Below are positions 32,042 through 40,574 of a stretch of 64,000 nt of DNA, in pieces. How positions within the stretch are numbered: the first letter of the stretch is position 1; the number at the start of each line of letters is the position of its first letter. The DNA is from a virus. The notes under the pieces were generated by a model. That model was not told the origin of the DNA. It worked only from the letters and a program-made list of their open reading frames with translations, and ran no database searches. Location: IMG/VR virus record IMGVR_UViG_3300019124_000001, positions 62,001-126,000 of that record; one strand, written 5' to 3'. A program made the translations under genes and the position numbers.

Positions 32042-32306
32042 AAGTTACTGGTGGCTTCATCATGACGATGAGGGATACGAGTCAGATTGCGTTGTCTACA
32101 CAACAGATACGAAGACAAAAGTAAAACTGAAAGATGTTCAGTCTTTTGGAGAGTATTATCGCGAAGGCAAAGCGAAAGCGTTTGCGGTTCAATATATTGT
32201 TTCAGTGTATAGTCCAAGTTATCAAAAGTTGCTTGACCTGTTTGGTCTAACCGAAAAACACCGCAAGAAAGAGTATGAAACCAGACAGAGAGCAAAGCGA
32301 AAATAG
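32037..32306 (+). CDS. Hypothetical protein with possible ATT start
   Basis: About 89 residues. The real-looking sequence begins ESYWWLHHDDEGYESDCVVY. AGGAG (32026-32030) is six bases before ATT 32037, the in-frame codon; a TTG at 32038 opens only a short other frame. An in-frame ATG at 31974 lacks a binding site. Either an AUU start or longer form is possible. Basic C-terminus. Confidence 0.5.
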   Translation: MESYWWLHHDDEGYESDCVVYTTDTKTKVKLKDVQSFGEYYREGKAKAFAVQYIVSVYSPSYQKLLDLFGLTEKHRKKEYETRQRAKRK

Positions 32307-32346
32307 AATCGAAAAACAAAATGCCCGTAAGGAAAGGAAAACTAAC

Positions 32347-32916
32347 ATGACCGAAATCGCAACCAAACATGTCGATGGAATCGACAAAGACAACGAATTG
32401 GTACAATACTTCGTTGTAAACAAAGACTTGGGTATGAGTGCTGGCAAGGTTGGCGCACAAGTTGCACATGTAGCGACAGCTACCGCTGTAGCTCGCTTCA
32501 GGGATGAAAACATGTCGTTGTATGACAAAACGAATTTTGACATCTGGTGCGATATCGCAATGGTCAAAGTAGTTCTTGAAGCATCTGAAGAAGAGATGCT
32601 TCGATTGCTTGGCGAACACGAAGAGTTCTACACGATGGTTGACGAAGGTCGAACGGAAGTTGCAAATAACTCTCTGACTGTCATTGGAATGATGCCGATG
32701 AAGAGAAAAGATGCACAGAAGATCATCGGTCACTTGCCTATCCTTGGAGCACAACGCACAAAAAATCATGTGGAACTTCAACGCGAAAAGCAATTTGACG
32801 CAATGCTTGAAGCACTAAAGGAGCTTCGTACCGAATTACAGGATGTATACCGATTGATTCCTTGTTTTTTGAAACACGAAGAGGCTTTAAAAAACGTAGG
32901 TGTTATTCTTGAATAG
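32347..32916 (+). CDS. Pth2-type peptidyl-tRNA hydrolase
   Basis: 189 residues from ATG 32347 behind AAAGGAAAG. QYFVVNKDLGMSAGKVGAQV then AHVA (from about residue 20) is the Pth2 signature (..vvr.Dl.m..GK.aAQ..Ha), and VDEGRTEVANNSLTVIGMMP matches the second half (DaGrTei..gs.Tv.aigP). It releases peptides from tRNA. A C-terminal helical extension of about 60 residues is unusual. Pth2 is archaeal/eukaryotic-like; occurrence in a phage of Bacillota is notable. Confidence 0.85.
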   Translation: MTEIATKHVDGIDKDNELVQYFVVNKDLGMSAGKVGAQVAHVATATAVARFRDENMSLYDKTNFDIWCDIAMVKVVLEASEEEMLRLLGEHEEFYTMVDEGRTEVANNSLTVIGMMPMKRKDAQKIIGHLPILGAQRTKNHVELQREKQFDAMLEALKELRTELQDVYRLIPCFLKHEEALKNVGVILE

Positions 32917-33256
32917 AAAACTTCAACAGACCCTGCATCTTATTGTTGATAATGCGGTTGATGATCTTGTCAATCGCATTATCAACAATTCAAAAGACTT
33001 ATCGGAAAGTATCAACCTTCTTGAAGAAGCAAGAGTTGAGTTCAGCATAAAATATGTTGAACTGATGCAAGGCATTCGCAAAAGAGCGCAAGGATTCTTT
33101 TCAGGACAAAAATGGCAAGCAAAGTGGGATTATAAAACTTGGAAAGAAGGACAGGTGGCAATTGTGACACGAGTTACGGGTGACAATACGGTTGTACTGG
33201 ATGATATGTTCGAATTGCCGTTTGACTCTGTTCTTAACAACTTTAAGAAGGGGTAG
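32909..33256 (+). CDS. Hypothetical protein
   Basis: 115 residues from TTG 32909, six bases behind AGGTG, overlapping the Pth2 stop. Helical N-terminal part and a small beta C-terminal part (GQVAIVTRVTGDNTVVLDDM). No family. Confidence 0.5.
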   Translation: MNRKLQQTLHLIVDNAVDDLVNRIINNSKDLSESINLLEEARVEFSIKYVELMQGIRKRAQGFFSGQKWQAKWDYKTWKEGQVAIVTRVTGDNTVVLDDMFELPFDSVLNNFKKG

Positions 33257-33262
33257 TGACAG

Positions 33263-33616
33263 TTGGCAGAATACAGCACATATGGAAGGCATGAAATGGC
33301 TGACTTCTATGGTGTTTCCAGTAATACCTTTGGAATATTGAATCTATTGCACGAAGCAGTCGAGAGAACGGGTGCGCACGTTGAAAAGGTGGATTTAAAC
33401 ATTACGCCAGAAAAAATCAGCATCATGTTCTTGTTAACAGAGAGCCACTTGTCTCTTCACGCTTTCATTAAACAGAAGCGTTGGTTTGTAGATTGTTACA
33501 CTTGTGGCGAAACAGTGTATCCGAGTAGAGCTATTGATATGTTAATCAACACGTTAGATTTCCAATATGTTTATCGCCACGAACTTATTCGCGGTGTACA
33601 AGAAGATGCTCACTAG
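33263..33616 (+). CDS. speD: S-adenosylmethionine decarboxylase proenzyme (SpeD-like)
   Basis: 117 residues from TTG 33263. LLTESHLSLHAF (57-68) holds the self-cleavage Ser61 that becomes the pyruvoyl cofactor, His66, and VDCYTCG (76-82) holds Cys81. The spacing equals that of the short bacterial SpeD (ESHLT.H ... VD.fTCG). It makes decarboxylated AdoMet for spermidine synthesis. The aminopropyltransferase would have to come from the host or another phage region. Polyamines could help DNA packaging. Terminator directly behind. Confidence 0.85.
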   Translation: MAEYSTYGRHEMADFYGVSSNTFGILNLLHEAVERTGAHVEKVDLNITPEKISIMFLLTESHLSLHAFIKQKRWFVDCYTCGETVYPSRAIDMLINTLDFQYVYRHELIRGVQEDAH

Positions 33617-33637
33617 TATTCCTAGTGGGCAATTTTT
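33608..33637 (+). terminator. Terminator after speD
   Basis: GCTCACTAG-tattc-CTAGTGGGC (33608-33630, one G-T pair), then AATTTTT. Confidence 0.8.
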
Positions 33638-33650
33638 ATCAGAAAACCAG

Positions 33651-33706
33651 TTGCCAACCAACCCATATACATAGTATAATAGTGACAAACAACAACTATG
33701 TATGGT
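33651..33706 (+). promoter_or_regulatory. Promoter with the element at the start point (copy 16)
   Basis: TTGCCA (33651-33656), 18-base spacer ending in TACATAG (part of an inverted element), TATAAT (33675-33680). The element core AACAACTATGTA (33691-33702) covers the expected start of transcription. Confidence 0.7.
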
Positions 33707-33725
33707 AGCCGAGGAGGTTGTACAA

Positions 33726-34097
33726 ATGACTGTTTGGAAGTACGTTCTTCCAATTGGTGATGATGTAAATAAAAGGGCTGTCGGTATCAACATTATGATG
33801 CCGTTAGAGTCAGAAATGCTTTACGTAAAGCCGCAATACATCAAGGGCAAGGGATGGAGAATCGTAGCGTATGCGCGGATAAACGACACAAGTGCCCCAT
33901 TAACATTGCGCACGTTTTTCGTTCTTGGCACAGGTCACGATGGCAGTAATATGAATTCTACTAAAGTGTTTAAATCATTAGGGGCGGCAGACATTAAAAA
34001 CGGACAGAAGATGTGGCATGTCTTCTATTTGCCATTTGGTCATGTTGAAGAATTGCCGATCTATGGACAGGAGGAATATGCAAATGCCATTAGATAG
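33726..34097 (+). CDS. Hypothetical protein
   Basis: 123 residues from ATG 33726 behind GAGGAGG. Beta-rich single domain. No family. Overlaps the next gene. Confidence 0.55.
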   Translation: MTVWKYVLPIGDDVNKRAVGINIMMPLESEMLYVKPQYIKGKGWRIVAYARINDTSAPLTLRTFFVLGTGHDGSNMNSTKVFKSLGAADIKNGQKMWHVFYLPFGHVEELPIYGQEEYANAIR

Positions 34098-34350
34098 CAG
34101 GTCGTTGACGTTCAAACAGTTCCATGCAATTATGAATCGAATTGGAGTACATCACAGATTTGGTGGATTAAGTCCCGAACCGAAACCTCCGTACATCAAA
34201 TACGTACATCCCACATTTGACATGAGAGATGGGGCAGTTTTTAGCATTTTATTTCGCGGTATGTTCGAAGATAAGCAATTCGACTTCAGAGACAGCGAAG
34301 AGACTATGTATAGTCGAATAATGTCATGGCTTAATTCTGACAAACAATAA
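34084..34350 (+). CDS. Hypothetical protein
   Basis: 88 residues from ATG 34084 behind AGGAGG. Its last codons lie within element copy 17, so the repeat is partly translated here (..SDKQ). Confidence 0.5.
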   Translation: MPLDSRSLTFKQFHAIMNRIGVHHRFGGLSPEPKPPYIKYVHPTFDMRDGAVFSILFRGMFEDKQFDFRDSEETMYSRIMSWLNSDKQ

Positions 34351-34360
34351 CTATGTATGG
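34337..34360 (+). promoter_or_regulatory. Repeated element (copy 17) abutting a ribosome binding site
   Basis: CTGACA at 34337, core AATAACTATGTA 34346-34357, then TGGGAGGTG which serves the next gene. Confidence 0.65.
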
Positions 34361-34372
34361 GAGGTGTCCTTC

Positions 34373-34981
34373 ATGCCGCTTGCTAAATGCAGACAATGTG
34401 GAGAAAAGGAGAACTCCAAGAACATGGTTCCTGTTCTTAAAGGCAAAAGCAAAGTGTACGTACACGAGCATTGCAAAGAAGAATATGAAAAACAGCAGTC
34501 TTTTAAGCAGAAAGAAACAAAGGAGCTTGAAGACCTGATTGTTAACTATGTTTCGAAGATTCATCGAACAAACGCAATTCCACATTCGTACTACCCTTTG
34601 GTTCAAGACCTTCGCAATGGGACGATTCGCAAAGGGAAGATTATCAAAAGGCAATATAAAGAGGGTTTTCCGTACCCTGTTATCGCACGTGCATATCTTG
34701 AAAATTGGCAAAAAATTTATGAACGAATCAACTGGTCAAAGCAAAACGGCCATATTAAGAACAAAGCTGATGAGTTTCGGATTGGCTTAAATGTCGTAGC
34801 AGAACAAGTTGCTTTAATACAAGAGAAGATTGAACGTGAAAAACAAGCAGAGCGTATTGCAGAAGAACGAGAACGAGAACGTGCCCAACTCGATCTGACA
34901 GCATTGGCTCCTACCGAAAACAAAATCTTCCGCAAACCTACACAAAAGGCACACGACGATATTAGTGCGTTTTTAGATTAG
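34373..34981 (+). CDS. Zinc-ribbon protein next to the helicase
   Basis: 202 residues from ATG 34373 behind GGGAGGTG. Zinc ligands CRQCG (6-10) and HEHC (about 33-36) at the N-terminus, helical middle, and an Arg/Glu coiled-coil near 155-175. The position directly before DnaB suggests a helicase loader or primosome accessory, but no loader family is recognised. Confidence 0.6.
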   Translation: MPLAKCRQCGEKENSKNMVPVLKGKSKVYVHEHCKEEYEKQQSFKQKETKELEDLIVNYVSKIHRTNAIPHSYYPLVQDLRNGTIRKGKIIKRQYKEGFPYPVIARAYLENWQKIYERINWSKQNGHIKNKADEFRIGLNVVAEQVALIQEKIEREKQAERIAEERERERAQLDLTALAPTENKIFRKPTQKAHDDISAFLD

Positions 34982-34994
34982 GAGAGTGGAAATA

Positions 34995-36611
34995 GTGTCT
35001 AATGAAGTAGCAGTAAAAATGACAGTTCATGACATTTTAGCACAAGAGGTTAAAATTAGCGAAGGATTGCTTACTGGACTATTCTGGCTCAAACCAGAGT
35101 TCTATAGTTTTTACAGTAACGAAAAACTAAGTAGAGCCACTTTCTTGAATCATCACTATGGTTTTTTCTTTGGACTTGGAAGATACATGGCTGAAAATGG
35201 TGTTCAAAAATTTGACGATATTACCGTAGAGAAGACGGTTCAAGAACTTGGGGACAACGTAATCCAAAAGTACAATGAGTACGGTGGATATGAAACGATG
35301 GAAGAGATCATGGATTCTGTCAATGGCTTGGAAGATAATATTCAAGCATACTACGACGACATCGTAAAATACCAAGTGCTTAAAGGGTATTGCGAAGTAA
35401 TGAAATCCAAGACTCCCATCACGCCAGATGGCAAATATGATCACCGTAAAATGAACAAAGACCAGATTATTAAATTCTGGAACGACAAATTCAATAGTAT
35501 CGGTCTAAATCTGGACAACAGGTTTGAGGAGTATGACCTGTTAGCAGACTTGGAAAAGGAGATTGAAGAGTGGGACAAGAACCCTGTTGTTGGTATGGAC
35601 TTCCACGATTCGCCTCTTATGACTCGTATCTGTACAGGTTGGGATTATGGTACATTGACGATCTTGGGTGGCTTTGGTGGCTCTGGCAAGACATCGTTTA
35701 CGGTACGCAAGATTTTCATGTCTTGTATTGATAACCAAGAAAAATTGTTGGTTGTAGCAAACGAACAGGGTATTCGCGACTTCCGTAAGGCACTTGTCAC
35801 GACGATAATGGGCATAATTTACTATTCTAAGCCTTATGAAGAACGTCAAAAATATTTCTTCGACCGCAAACGACTAAATCAGGGTAACTTCACTGATAAT
35901 GAGCGTGATCTTTTGCGTCGCGCAGTTGCTTTAGCTGGCATCATGTGTAACGATGAGACAGGCTTAATTAAGTTTGTATTCATGGAGAACTATGTCATTG
36001 ACGATCTGAAGAAGATCGTTCGATACTACAATAACCGTGGATACAGACGCTTGATCATCGACACCGGAAAACCGTCTGAAGGTGGACAAGAACAACAACG
36101 CTGGATTCAGTTCACCGAAGATATGAAAGAAATCTACAAGCTCACCCGTAAAGAGGGTGGTGGATTGAACTTGGCAACATGGGTTACTGTCCAGCTTGCG
36201 GATAACGCTTTGCGTCAACGCTTCTTGAATGAATTCTGCTTCGGTGAGTCTAAAAAAATCAAAAACGAAGCAGACGTTGTTTTCATGTATCGCTACGCAT
36301 GGGACGATGAATATGAGGATGGGGCAAAGGCACTCGTGGTGAAACGTTACTTCAATGTGAATTATGAAAGTGATGACCCCATACATGTAGCGAATCGTCA
36401 GGAAGCGATCAACAAAAATCAAAAGACCTACTGCGTAGAAGAGAAGCTGAAGCGCGGTAAGCGATACATTCTTCTGTTTACACCAAAGAATCGTCGCGGT
36501 CAAGATAATAAGAATGGGCAAGACGTTCTTGTTATGGAGATAAATCTGAACTTCAACTCGTGGCGCGAAATCGGTTGGACAACAGTTGTTGACGATAAGA
36601 ATTACTATTAA
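34995..36611 (+). CDS. dnaB: Replicative DNA helicase, DnaB/RecA-fold
   Basis: 538 residues from GTG 34995, ten bases behind TTAGGAG; a GTG at 34986 is too close. Helical N-terminal domain, then from about 200 a RecA core: GTLTILGGFGGSGKTSF (Walker A, about 222-238), LLVVANEQG (about 258), RRLIIDTGKPSEGG (Walker B region, about 352) and TWVTVQLADNA, with a C-terminal Arg-rich segment (LFTPKNRRGQ). The N-terminal half has diverged from host DnaB. Followed by primase. Confidence 0.85.
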   Translation: MSNEVAVKMTVHDILAQEVKISEGLLTGLFWLKPEFYSFYSNEKLSRATFLNHHYGFFFGLGRYMAENGVQKFDDITVEKTVQELGDNVIQKYNEYGGYETMEEIMDSVNGLEDNIQAYYDDIVKYQVLKGYCEVMKSKTPITPDGKYDHRKMNKDQIIKFWNDKFNSIGLNLDNRFEEYDLLADLEKEIEEWDKNPVVGMDFHDSPLMTRICTGWDYGTLTILGGFGGSGKTSFTVRKIFMSCIDNQEKLLVVANEQGIRDFRKALVTTIMGIIYYSKPYEERQKYFFDRKRLNQGNFTDNERDLLRRAVALAGIMCNDETGLIKFVFMENYVIDDLKKIVRYYNNRGYRRLIIDTGKPSEGGQEQQRWIQFTEDMKEIYKLTRKEGGGLNLATWVTVQLADNALRQRFLNEFCFGESKKIKNEADVVFMYRYAWDDEYEDGAKALVVKRYFNVNYESDDPIHVANRQEAINKNQKTYCVEEKLKRGKRYILLFTPKNRRGQDNKNGQDVLVMEINLNFNSWREIGWTTVVDDKNYY

Positions 36612-36624
36612 GGAGGATACCAAA

Positions 36625-36711
36625 ATGGCAGATTTCATTTTGGGCTTTATCGGTGGCGTGATAGCCTTCGGTTGTGGCTATTTCACATGTAAGATGAATT
36701 CTAAAAAGTAA
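36625..36711 (+). CDS. 28-residue membrane peptide between helicase and primase
   Basis: ATG 36625 behind AAGGAGG encodes one helix with Gly zipper (ILGFIGGVIAFGCGYFTCK) and a basic tail MNSKK. Good ribosome binding site; too short to classify. Confidence 0.6.
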   Translation: MADFILGFIGGVIAFGCGYFTCKMNSKK

Positions 36712-36723
36712 GGTGAATGGCAA

Positions 36724-37851
36724 ATGAGTGATCTGAAAATGCTAAAACGCATGATCTACGAAGATGATCGTATCGAAGAAATTTTGGAAGCATTAGGTTG
36801 CGAAGAAATTCATCATTCGGGCGAATACATTATGGCTCGTAGACCCAACGGCAGAAAAAATAGAAGCGTTCAGGTCAAGCTCAATGAAAACTTGTCTTCA
36901 TATGTTCGCTCTCAGGGAATAGAAGGAGATATCTATTCCCTTGTTTCTTATCTTAGAAGTGGTCTTACTACTAAGGAAGAATGGGACAAGGATTTACCGA
37001 AAGCTAAAAAATGGCTTGCTGAAACGCTTGGTTATTGGCAAATATTGCGTGATGACTATACACCACCGCCAGTATATAACGACTGGTTGAGAAACATCAA
37101 AAAGAAACGATCAAAAAAGATCAATCTTGCGGAGATCAAACAGAATCCAGTTCTTTCAGAAGATATTCCGAAACGAGAATGGTATGAGATGATTCCACAT
37201 ATGGAATGGGTAAACGAGGGAATTCATCCCTCCGTACAGATGCTTTTTGAGGTTGGTTTTGATCATTTTACTAATCGCATCATTACATTGATCAGAAACA
37301 GTAACGGAGAACTGATTGGTGTTAAAGGTCGCACAGTAGAGGATAGATATAAAGAACTTGGTATCCCGAAGTATCTGTATTTGATCAACTTCGATAAGCA
37401 CATTGAGCTATACAATCTTCACCGTGCAAAGAAATACATCGAAGCAATGGGATATGTTCTAGTATTCGAAGGTTACAAGTCTGTTATGAAGGCTTTTCAA
37501 GCTGGATTCCCAAATGCTGTAAGCATCGAAGGGAATACCATCTCTGCCGTTCAAGCTGAAATATTGCGGCAGTTAGGACAGGATATAGACATTGTTCTGT
37601 GTTTCGATAAAGACCGATACATCAAGATAGAAGTTGACAGTAAGGGCAACCAAAAAATGGTGTTTGACGGTGATTTTATTCTAAAAAAAAGTGGGGCTAA
37701 TCTCTTGCGTAAACGGAAGGTTAAGGCTTTAATTGACACATCAAATCTCCTCGGCATGAAGGATTCACCGATAGACAAGGGTAAACATGTTTTCGAAGAA
37801 CTTATGAAAAAGAAATTTCTTGTACCTATTGACGAAGCCGCCAATAGATGA
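36724..37851 (+). CDS. dnaG: DNA primase, DnaG/TOPRIM type
   Basis: 375 residues from ATG 36724. The TOPRIM domain has YVLVFEGYKSVMKAFQAGFP (EGxxDv motif with Lys-Ser in place of Asp, about residue 243) and VLCFDKDRY (DxD-like, about 295). Before it lies the RNA polymerase-like basic segment. The N-terminal zinc ribbon is missing: residues 25-70 have one Cys only. Gene order helicase-primase matches phage replisomes. Confidence 0.8.
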   Translation: MSDLKMLKRMIYEDDRIEEILEALGCEEIHHSGEYIMARRPNGRKNRSVQVKLNENLSSYVRSQGIEGDIYSLVSYLRSGLTTKEEWDKDLPKAKKWLAETLGYWQILRDDYTPPPVYNDWLRNIKKKRSKKINLAEIKQNPVLSEDIPKREWYEMIPHMEWVNEGIHPSVQMLFEVGFDHFTNRIITLIRNSNGELIGVKGRTVEDRYKELGIPKYLYLINFDKHIELYNLHRAKKYIEAMGYVLVFEGYKSVMKAFQAGFPNAVSIEGNTISAVQAEILRQLGQDIDIVLCFDKDRYIKIEVDSKGNQKMVFDGDFILKKSGANLLRKRKVKALIDTSNLLGMKDSPIDKGKHVFEELMKKKFLVPIDEAANR

Positions 37852-37886
37852 TAGAATAGGGACATAACAAACAACAACTATGTCTG
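37829..37886 (+). promoter_or_regulatory. Promoter followed by the element (copy 18)
   Basis: TTGACG (37829-37834), 17-base spacer ending in extended TGA, TAGAAT (37852-37857). The element core (AACAACTATGTC, 37873-37884) lies just after the start point. The promoter lies within the 3' end of primase. Confidence 0.65.
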
Positions 37887-37898
37887 AGGTGACAGGTA

Positions 37899-38273
37899 AT
37901 GACGAAAAGTTGGCTAGGAAGTTTGATTCATCAGCACTCACACTTAGACAATGATGCTCTACGAGCAATGATCGAATATGTCAAAAGACACGATGATCAT
38001 TTGCCACAAGTAGACGTTGACTTTGAAATTGCTGATAGGGACGCGATATTATCGGTGACTGAAATGAATTTTCGCCCCATTCGCCTAAGCGACTTCTCCT
38101 CCGAGCACGAACTGACGGATCAGGACATTGCTAGAATCAAACACTCTACGAAGATACATTGTGTTTTAGAGCAAATCAAAAACCAAAAACGCATTGTGGC
38201 AAACGAAGAGAACATGCTTAAACAACTATACAATAAGCTAGACAAACTTAAGGAAGAGGGGCTACAGTTGTAG
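37899..38273 (+). CDS. Hypothetical protein with C-terminal coiled coil
   Basis: 124 residues from ATG 37899 behind GAGGTGACAGG. C-terminal NEENMLKQLYNKLDKLKEEG is coiled-coil-like. No family. Confidence 0.55.
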   Translation: MTKSWLGSLIHQHSHLDNDALRAMIEYVKRHDDHLPQVDVDFEIADRDAILSVTEMNFRPIRLSDFSSEHELTDQDIARIKHSTKIHCVLEQIKNQKRIVANEENMLKQLYNKLDKLKEEGLQL

Positions 38274-38280
38274 CCTTCTA
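38260..38280 (+). terminator. Short hairpin at the stop codon, weak terminator
   Basis: GGCTAC-agtt-GTAGCC then TTCT; it precedes element copy 19. Confidence 0.4.
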
Positions 38281-38288
38281 ATTCTCTC

Positions 38289-38313
38289 TACAAACAACAA
38301 CTATGTATGGTGG
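38289..38313 (+). promoter_or_regulatory. Repeated element (copy 19) fused to a ribosome binding site
   Basis: CTACAAAC, core AACAACTATGTA (38296-38307), then TGGTGGTGA, the likely ribosome binding site of the first kinase-like gene. No -10. Confidence 0.7.
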
Positions 38314-38321
38314 TGAATGAT

Positions 38322-39053
38322 TTGCGTATCGGTGGACGCGGAATGCGAGTAGTTAACGATATGCCCTTTAATGACATCTTAAAAATCACGCAGATGGCAG
38401 TTAATAGGTTTAAGCATTGCGGATTGCAACGTCTTGGCGGTGGAGAGTATGGCAACGTATACCTCTACATTGATACCAACGGCAAGAAGTATGCGATTAA
38501 GGTGTGGAATGATAGGCATATCAATCATGACGCAGACATTGATTTTCTGCTGAAACTTCAGGGTAGCGAATATTTTCCAAAGGTCTACATGTATAAACGT
38601 AAGGGTTTTCTGGTCATGGAATTTTTCGAAGGAAGAACACTGAAAGAGATTTATGATCCCATTAGCAGAGAAATTGCAGATAATACTGGTAAAACTCGAA
38701 TCAAAAATATTCACAATGGAATCCAACACATCGAAAAGGCATTTCGATTTGCTATGTCGCGTGGACTCTTGCCATTCGACACTCACGGCAATAACATTGT
38801 TGCAACGCCAGATGGCAGACTGAGATTTATAGATGTTGGCTTGTTTGAAGAACTTAAAGTAAAATACAAAATTCTTCGCTGGAAAAACTCTGTAAGGCTC
38901 AGAAGCAACAAAGACTTCATTCGTCAGGTTAGTCGCGATCTTAATTACTACAACGAATTCAACAAAGCTAAAAGTGCTTTTGAGGAAGCGAAGAAAGCTA
39001 TTGTTGAGGAAGCAACGCAAGCTATCATTAAGGAACGACAGAGGATATGTTAA
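38322..39053 (+). CDS. Protein kinase-like protein, tandem copy 1
   Basis: 243 residues from TTG 38322; the equivalent position in copy 2 is an ATG. Kinase landmarks: Gly-rich loop LGGGEYGNVYLYI (38-50), YAIKVW with Lys60, hinge FLVMEFFEGRTL (96-107), catalytic loop FDTHGNNIV (152-160) and IDVG (170-173) at the DFG position. The loop has DxHxxN rather than HRDxxxxN, as in small phage or atypical kinases, so activity is likely but not certain. Followed by two paralogues, each behind its own element. Confidence 0.75.
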   Translation: MRIGGRGMRVVNDMPFNDILKITQMAVNRFKHCGLQRLGGGEYGNVYLYIDTNGKKYAIKVWNDRHINHDADIDFLLKLQGSEYFPKVYMYKRKGFLVMEFFEGRTLKEIYDPISREIADNTGKTRIKNIHNGIQHIEKAFRFAMSRGLLPFDTHGNNIVATPDGRLRFIDVGLFEELKVKYKILRWKNSVRLRSNKDFIRQVSRDLNYYNEFNKAKSAFEEAKKAIVEEATQAIIKERQRIC

Positions 39054-39059
39054 CTTTCT

Positions 39060-39083
39060 ACAAACAATAACTATGTATGGCGG
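39060..39083 (+). promoter_or_regulatory. Repeated element (copy 20) fused to a ribosome binding site
   Basis: TACAAAC, core AATAACTATGTA (39066-39077), then TGGCGGTGA. The element was duplicated together with the kinase gene. Confidence 0.7.
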
Positions 39084-39091
39084 TGAACTTA

Positions 39092-39811
39092 ATGAGAATC
39101 GGTGGACGCGGAATGAAGGTAGTTAATCATATGCCATTTAAGGATATCTTGAAGATTACACAAATGGCAGTTAGTCGGTTTCGGGATTGCGGTCTGACTA
39201 GAATTGGAGGTGGGAAGTTCGGAGATGTATATCTGTATATCGACAGCAATAGTCAGAAATATGCAATCAAAGTATGGAAAGTATACTACGACAATGAAGA
39301 TCACGACATCGAAAATTTGCTTCGTCTTCAAGGTAGTAAGTATTTTCCTAAGATTTACATGTACAAGAAGAGAAGTTTTCTCGTAATGGAGTATTTTGAT
39401 GGCAGAACTTTAGCGGAAATTTTCAGCAAACATGATAGAGAGAGGGCTGACAAAATCGGCAAACCTGCAATCAAATACATTCATGATGGCAACAAGTCTA
39501 TCGAAGAAGCATTTAAGTTTGCGGTTTCTCGTGGGCTTGCACCAAACGATACTCACGGCAATAACATTATAGTTACGAAAGAAGGAGAACTAAAATTTAT
39601 AGACGTTGGCTTATTCGAGGAACTTAAAGTTAGATACCACAGATGGCACGACTATAATGGCAAGGTGGTTTATAATAACAATAAGGATCTCGTTGAAAGC
39701 ATAAAACGGGACATTACAAACTGCTTCGAGCTTGAATACGCAAAAGGCCAATATCAATCAGCGTTTAATGCATTAGTTGAACAACAAGCAAAAGAGCTAG
39801 CCTCTATTTAA
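39092..39811 (+). CDS. Protein kinase-like protein, tandem copy 2
   Basis: 239 residues from ATG 39092. Closest to copy 1 (both start M.IGGRGM.VVN.MPF.DILKIT). IGGGKFGDVYLYI loop, AIKVW Lys, FLVMEYFDGRTL, PNDTHGNNIIV catalytic loop and IDVGLFEELKV. All putative catalytic residues retained. Confidence 0.75.
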   Translation: MRIGGRGMKVVNHMPFKDILKITQMAVSRFRDCGLTRIGGGKFGDVYLYIDSNSQKYAIKVWKVYYDNEDHDIENLLRLQGSKYFPKIYMYKKRSFLVMEYFDGRTLAEIFSKHDRERADKIGKPAIKYIHDGNKSIEEAFKFAVSRGLAPNDTHGNNIIVTKEGELKFIDVGLFEELKVRYHRWHDYNGKVVYNNNKDLVESIKRDITNCFELEYAKGQYQSAFNALVEQQAKELASI

Positions 39812-39814
39812 CTA

Positions 39815-39838
39815 TCAAACAACAACTATGTATGGTAG
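39815..39838 (+). promoter_or_regulatory. Repeated element (copy 21) fused to a ribosome binding site
   Basis: ATCAAAC, core AACAACTATGTA (39821-39832), then TGGTAGGTGATAGG before TTG 39849. Confidence 0.7.
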
Positions 39839-39848
39839 GTGATAGGCA

Positions 39849-40574
39849 TTGAAACAAGATAAAGGAATGCAGATACTTGGAGACATTGATCTGATAGATG
39901 CTACTATGATCATGAAAATGGCTATCAGTCGATTTTCAGATTGTGATCTTAAATGTATTGGAGAAGGTGTCTATGGTCGCGTTCTGCTTTATGTGGGACG
40001 AGAGGGTCGGAAGTATGCCATAAAGGTATTCAAGAGCAACTATTCGATGCTCGATATGGATGACATAGACAAACTCTTGGCTTTGCAAGGTTGTGAACAC
40101 TACCCAAAAGTATTTATGTATCAACGCGGATCGTTTATGGTGACTGAATTTATTGATGGTCGCACTCTTTATGAAATTCACTGCATTCAAGAGCGCTCTT
40201 TTGCAAACAGACTTCGCAAACCAATCATAGACAAAATGGAAAATCCTATTGAACAATACAAAAATGCATACAAATATGCTTTATCTCGTGGATTCGCACC
40301 TTATGATACGCATGGTGATAACATTATGGTAACTCCGCATGGTAGACTTGTAATCGTTGATGTTGGCTGTTTTGCTAAGTTTCACCGTAAACTAATTATC
40401 CCAATGTGGGCTTCTGAAAACAAGAAGAAGTTTTCTCAATCGGAACTTCTTCAAGCTCTGAAAGCTGATAAAGGAAATTTTTGGGGATACCACAATGGTG
40501 TGGAAGCCATCAAAGAGTGCGAGATTCATTTAAAAACACACAAAACAAATGGACAGGAGTTGCAACCAGCATGA
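39849..40574 (+). CDS. Protein kinase-like protein, tandem copy 3
   Basis: 241 residues from TTG 39849. More diverged: IGEGVYGRVLLYV loop, YAIKVF Lys, FMVTEFIDGRTL, PYDTHGDNIMV catalytic loop and VDVG. Its N-terminus lacks the IGGRGM head of copies 1 and 2. Stop overlaps the next ATG. Confidence 0.75.
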   Translation: MKQDKGMQILGDIDLIDATMIMKMAISRFSDCDLKCIGEGVYGRVLLYVGREGRKYAIKVFKSNYSMLDMDDIDKLLALQGCEHYPKVFMYQRGSFMVTEFIDGRTLYEIHCIQERSFANRLRKPIIDKMENPIEQYKNAYKYALSRGFAPYDTHGDNIMVTPHGRLVIVDVGCFAKFHRKLIIPMWASENKKKFSQSELLQALKADKGNFWGYHNGVEAIKECEIHLKTHKTNGQELQPA

